Assembly: GCA_900541185.1 (NCBI GenBank)
Contig: UQIQ01000080.1
Coordinates: forward strand, 1-6,120
Direction of reading: 5' to 3'
DNA: 6,120 nucleotides
Origin: an uncultured Collinsella sp.
GTDB lineage: Bacteria > Actinomycetota > Coriobacteriia > Coriobacteriales > Coriobacteriaceae
Shown here piece by piece: positions 6,097 to 6,120 of this stretch. Each line of letters begins with the position of its first letter. The first letter of the stretch is position 1. Under the pieces are notes generated by a model. It made no database searches. It was not told where the DNA came from and saw nothing but the letters and a program-made list of their open reading frames with translations. A program made the position numbers and the translations under genes.

Positions 6097-6120
6097 CTGT
6101 CTCTTATACACATCTGACGC
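6097..6120 (+). other. Nextera/Tn5 mosaic-end sequencing adapter (artefact)
   Basis: CTGTCTCTTATACACATCT at 6097-6115 is the reverse complement of the Tn5 mosaic end used in Nextera libraries, and the following GACGC (6116-6120) matches the next bases of one of the two Nextera adapter arms. The match is exact over all 24 bases and abruptly breaks an open coding frame. It is untrimmed adapter at a contig end, not a genomic transposon. Confidence 0.97.

Noticed and set aside
6097..6115. Terminal repeat of a Tn5-like transposon
   Set aside because: The match continues exactly into the synthetic Nextera arm and lies at the sequence end, so it is library adapter.

Overview
The window looks like a small contig, or the end of one, from a high-GC actinobacterium of the class Coriobacteriia, most likely Collinsella or a close relative. 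The evidence is GC-rich coding with strongly GC-biased third positions, a DnaX with a very long Ala/Pro-rich tail, and a Ser/Thr kinase gene that runs straight into an FhaA-type (DUF3662) gene. The genus is an inference from general resemblance. The last 24 bases are not genomic: they match the Illumina Nextera (Tn5 mosaic end) adapter, so the biological sequence stops at about 6096.

Layout. Positions 1-153 hold an AT-richer leader with a 16-bp perfect palindrome at the very edge and a possible -10 box. Positions 154-627 (+) encode an unrecognised 157-residue protein with one N-terminal membrane helix, in visibly lower GC than its neighbours. It converges on dnaX (649-3114, minus), the gamma/tau subunit of the DNA polymerase III clamp loader. 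dnaX is divergent from a YcxB-like two-helix membrane protein (3230-3946, +). After a 142-bp gap carrying a plausible extended -10 promoter comes a Ser/Thr protein kinase (4089-5942, +), whose C-terminal half is a polytopic membrane domain. Its stop codon overlaps the GTG start of the DUF3662/FhaA-like gene (5939 onward), which is cut by the adapter after about 53 codons.

How the genes work together. dnaX is a replication housekeeping gene. The kinase and FhaA-like genes form a translationally coupled pair and are probably the start of a phosphosignalling operon of the type that in Actinobacteria controls cell-wall growth (FhaA, FhaB, PP2C phosphatase, FtsW/RodA, PBP, PknB). Only the first two members are in view and the rest is inferred. 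The YcxB-like gene and the 154-627 gene have no established role.

I found no RNA gene, CRISPR array, insertion sequence or clear intrinsic terminator, and no convincing new multi-gene system. The points most worth a second look are the kinase with a polytopic C-terminal domain and no PASTA repeats, the repeated Pro-Trp motifs in the DnaX tail, the compositionally odd gene at the 3' side of dnaX, and the adapter artefact.
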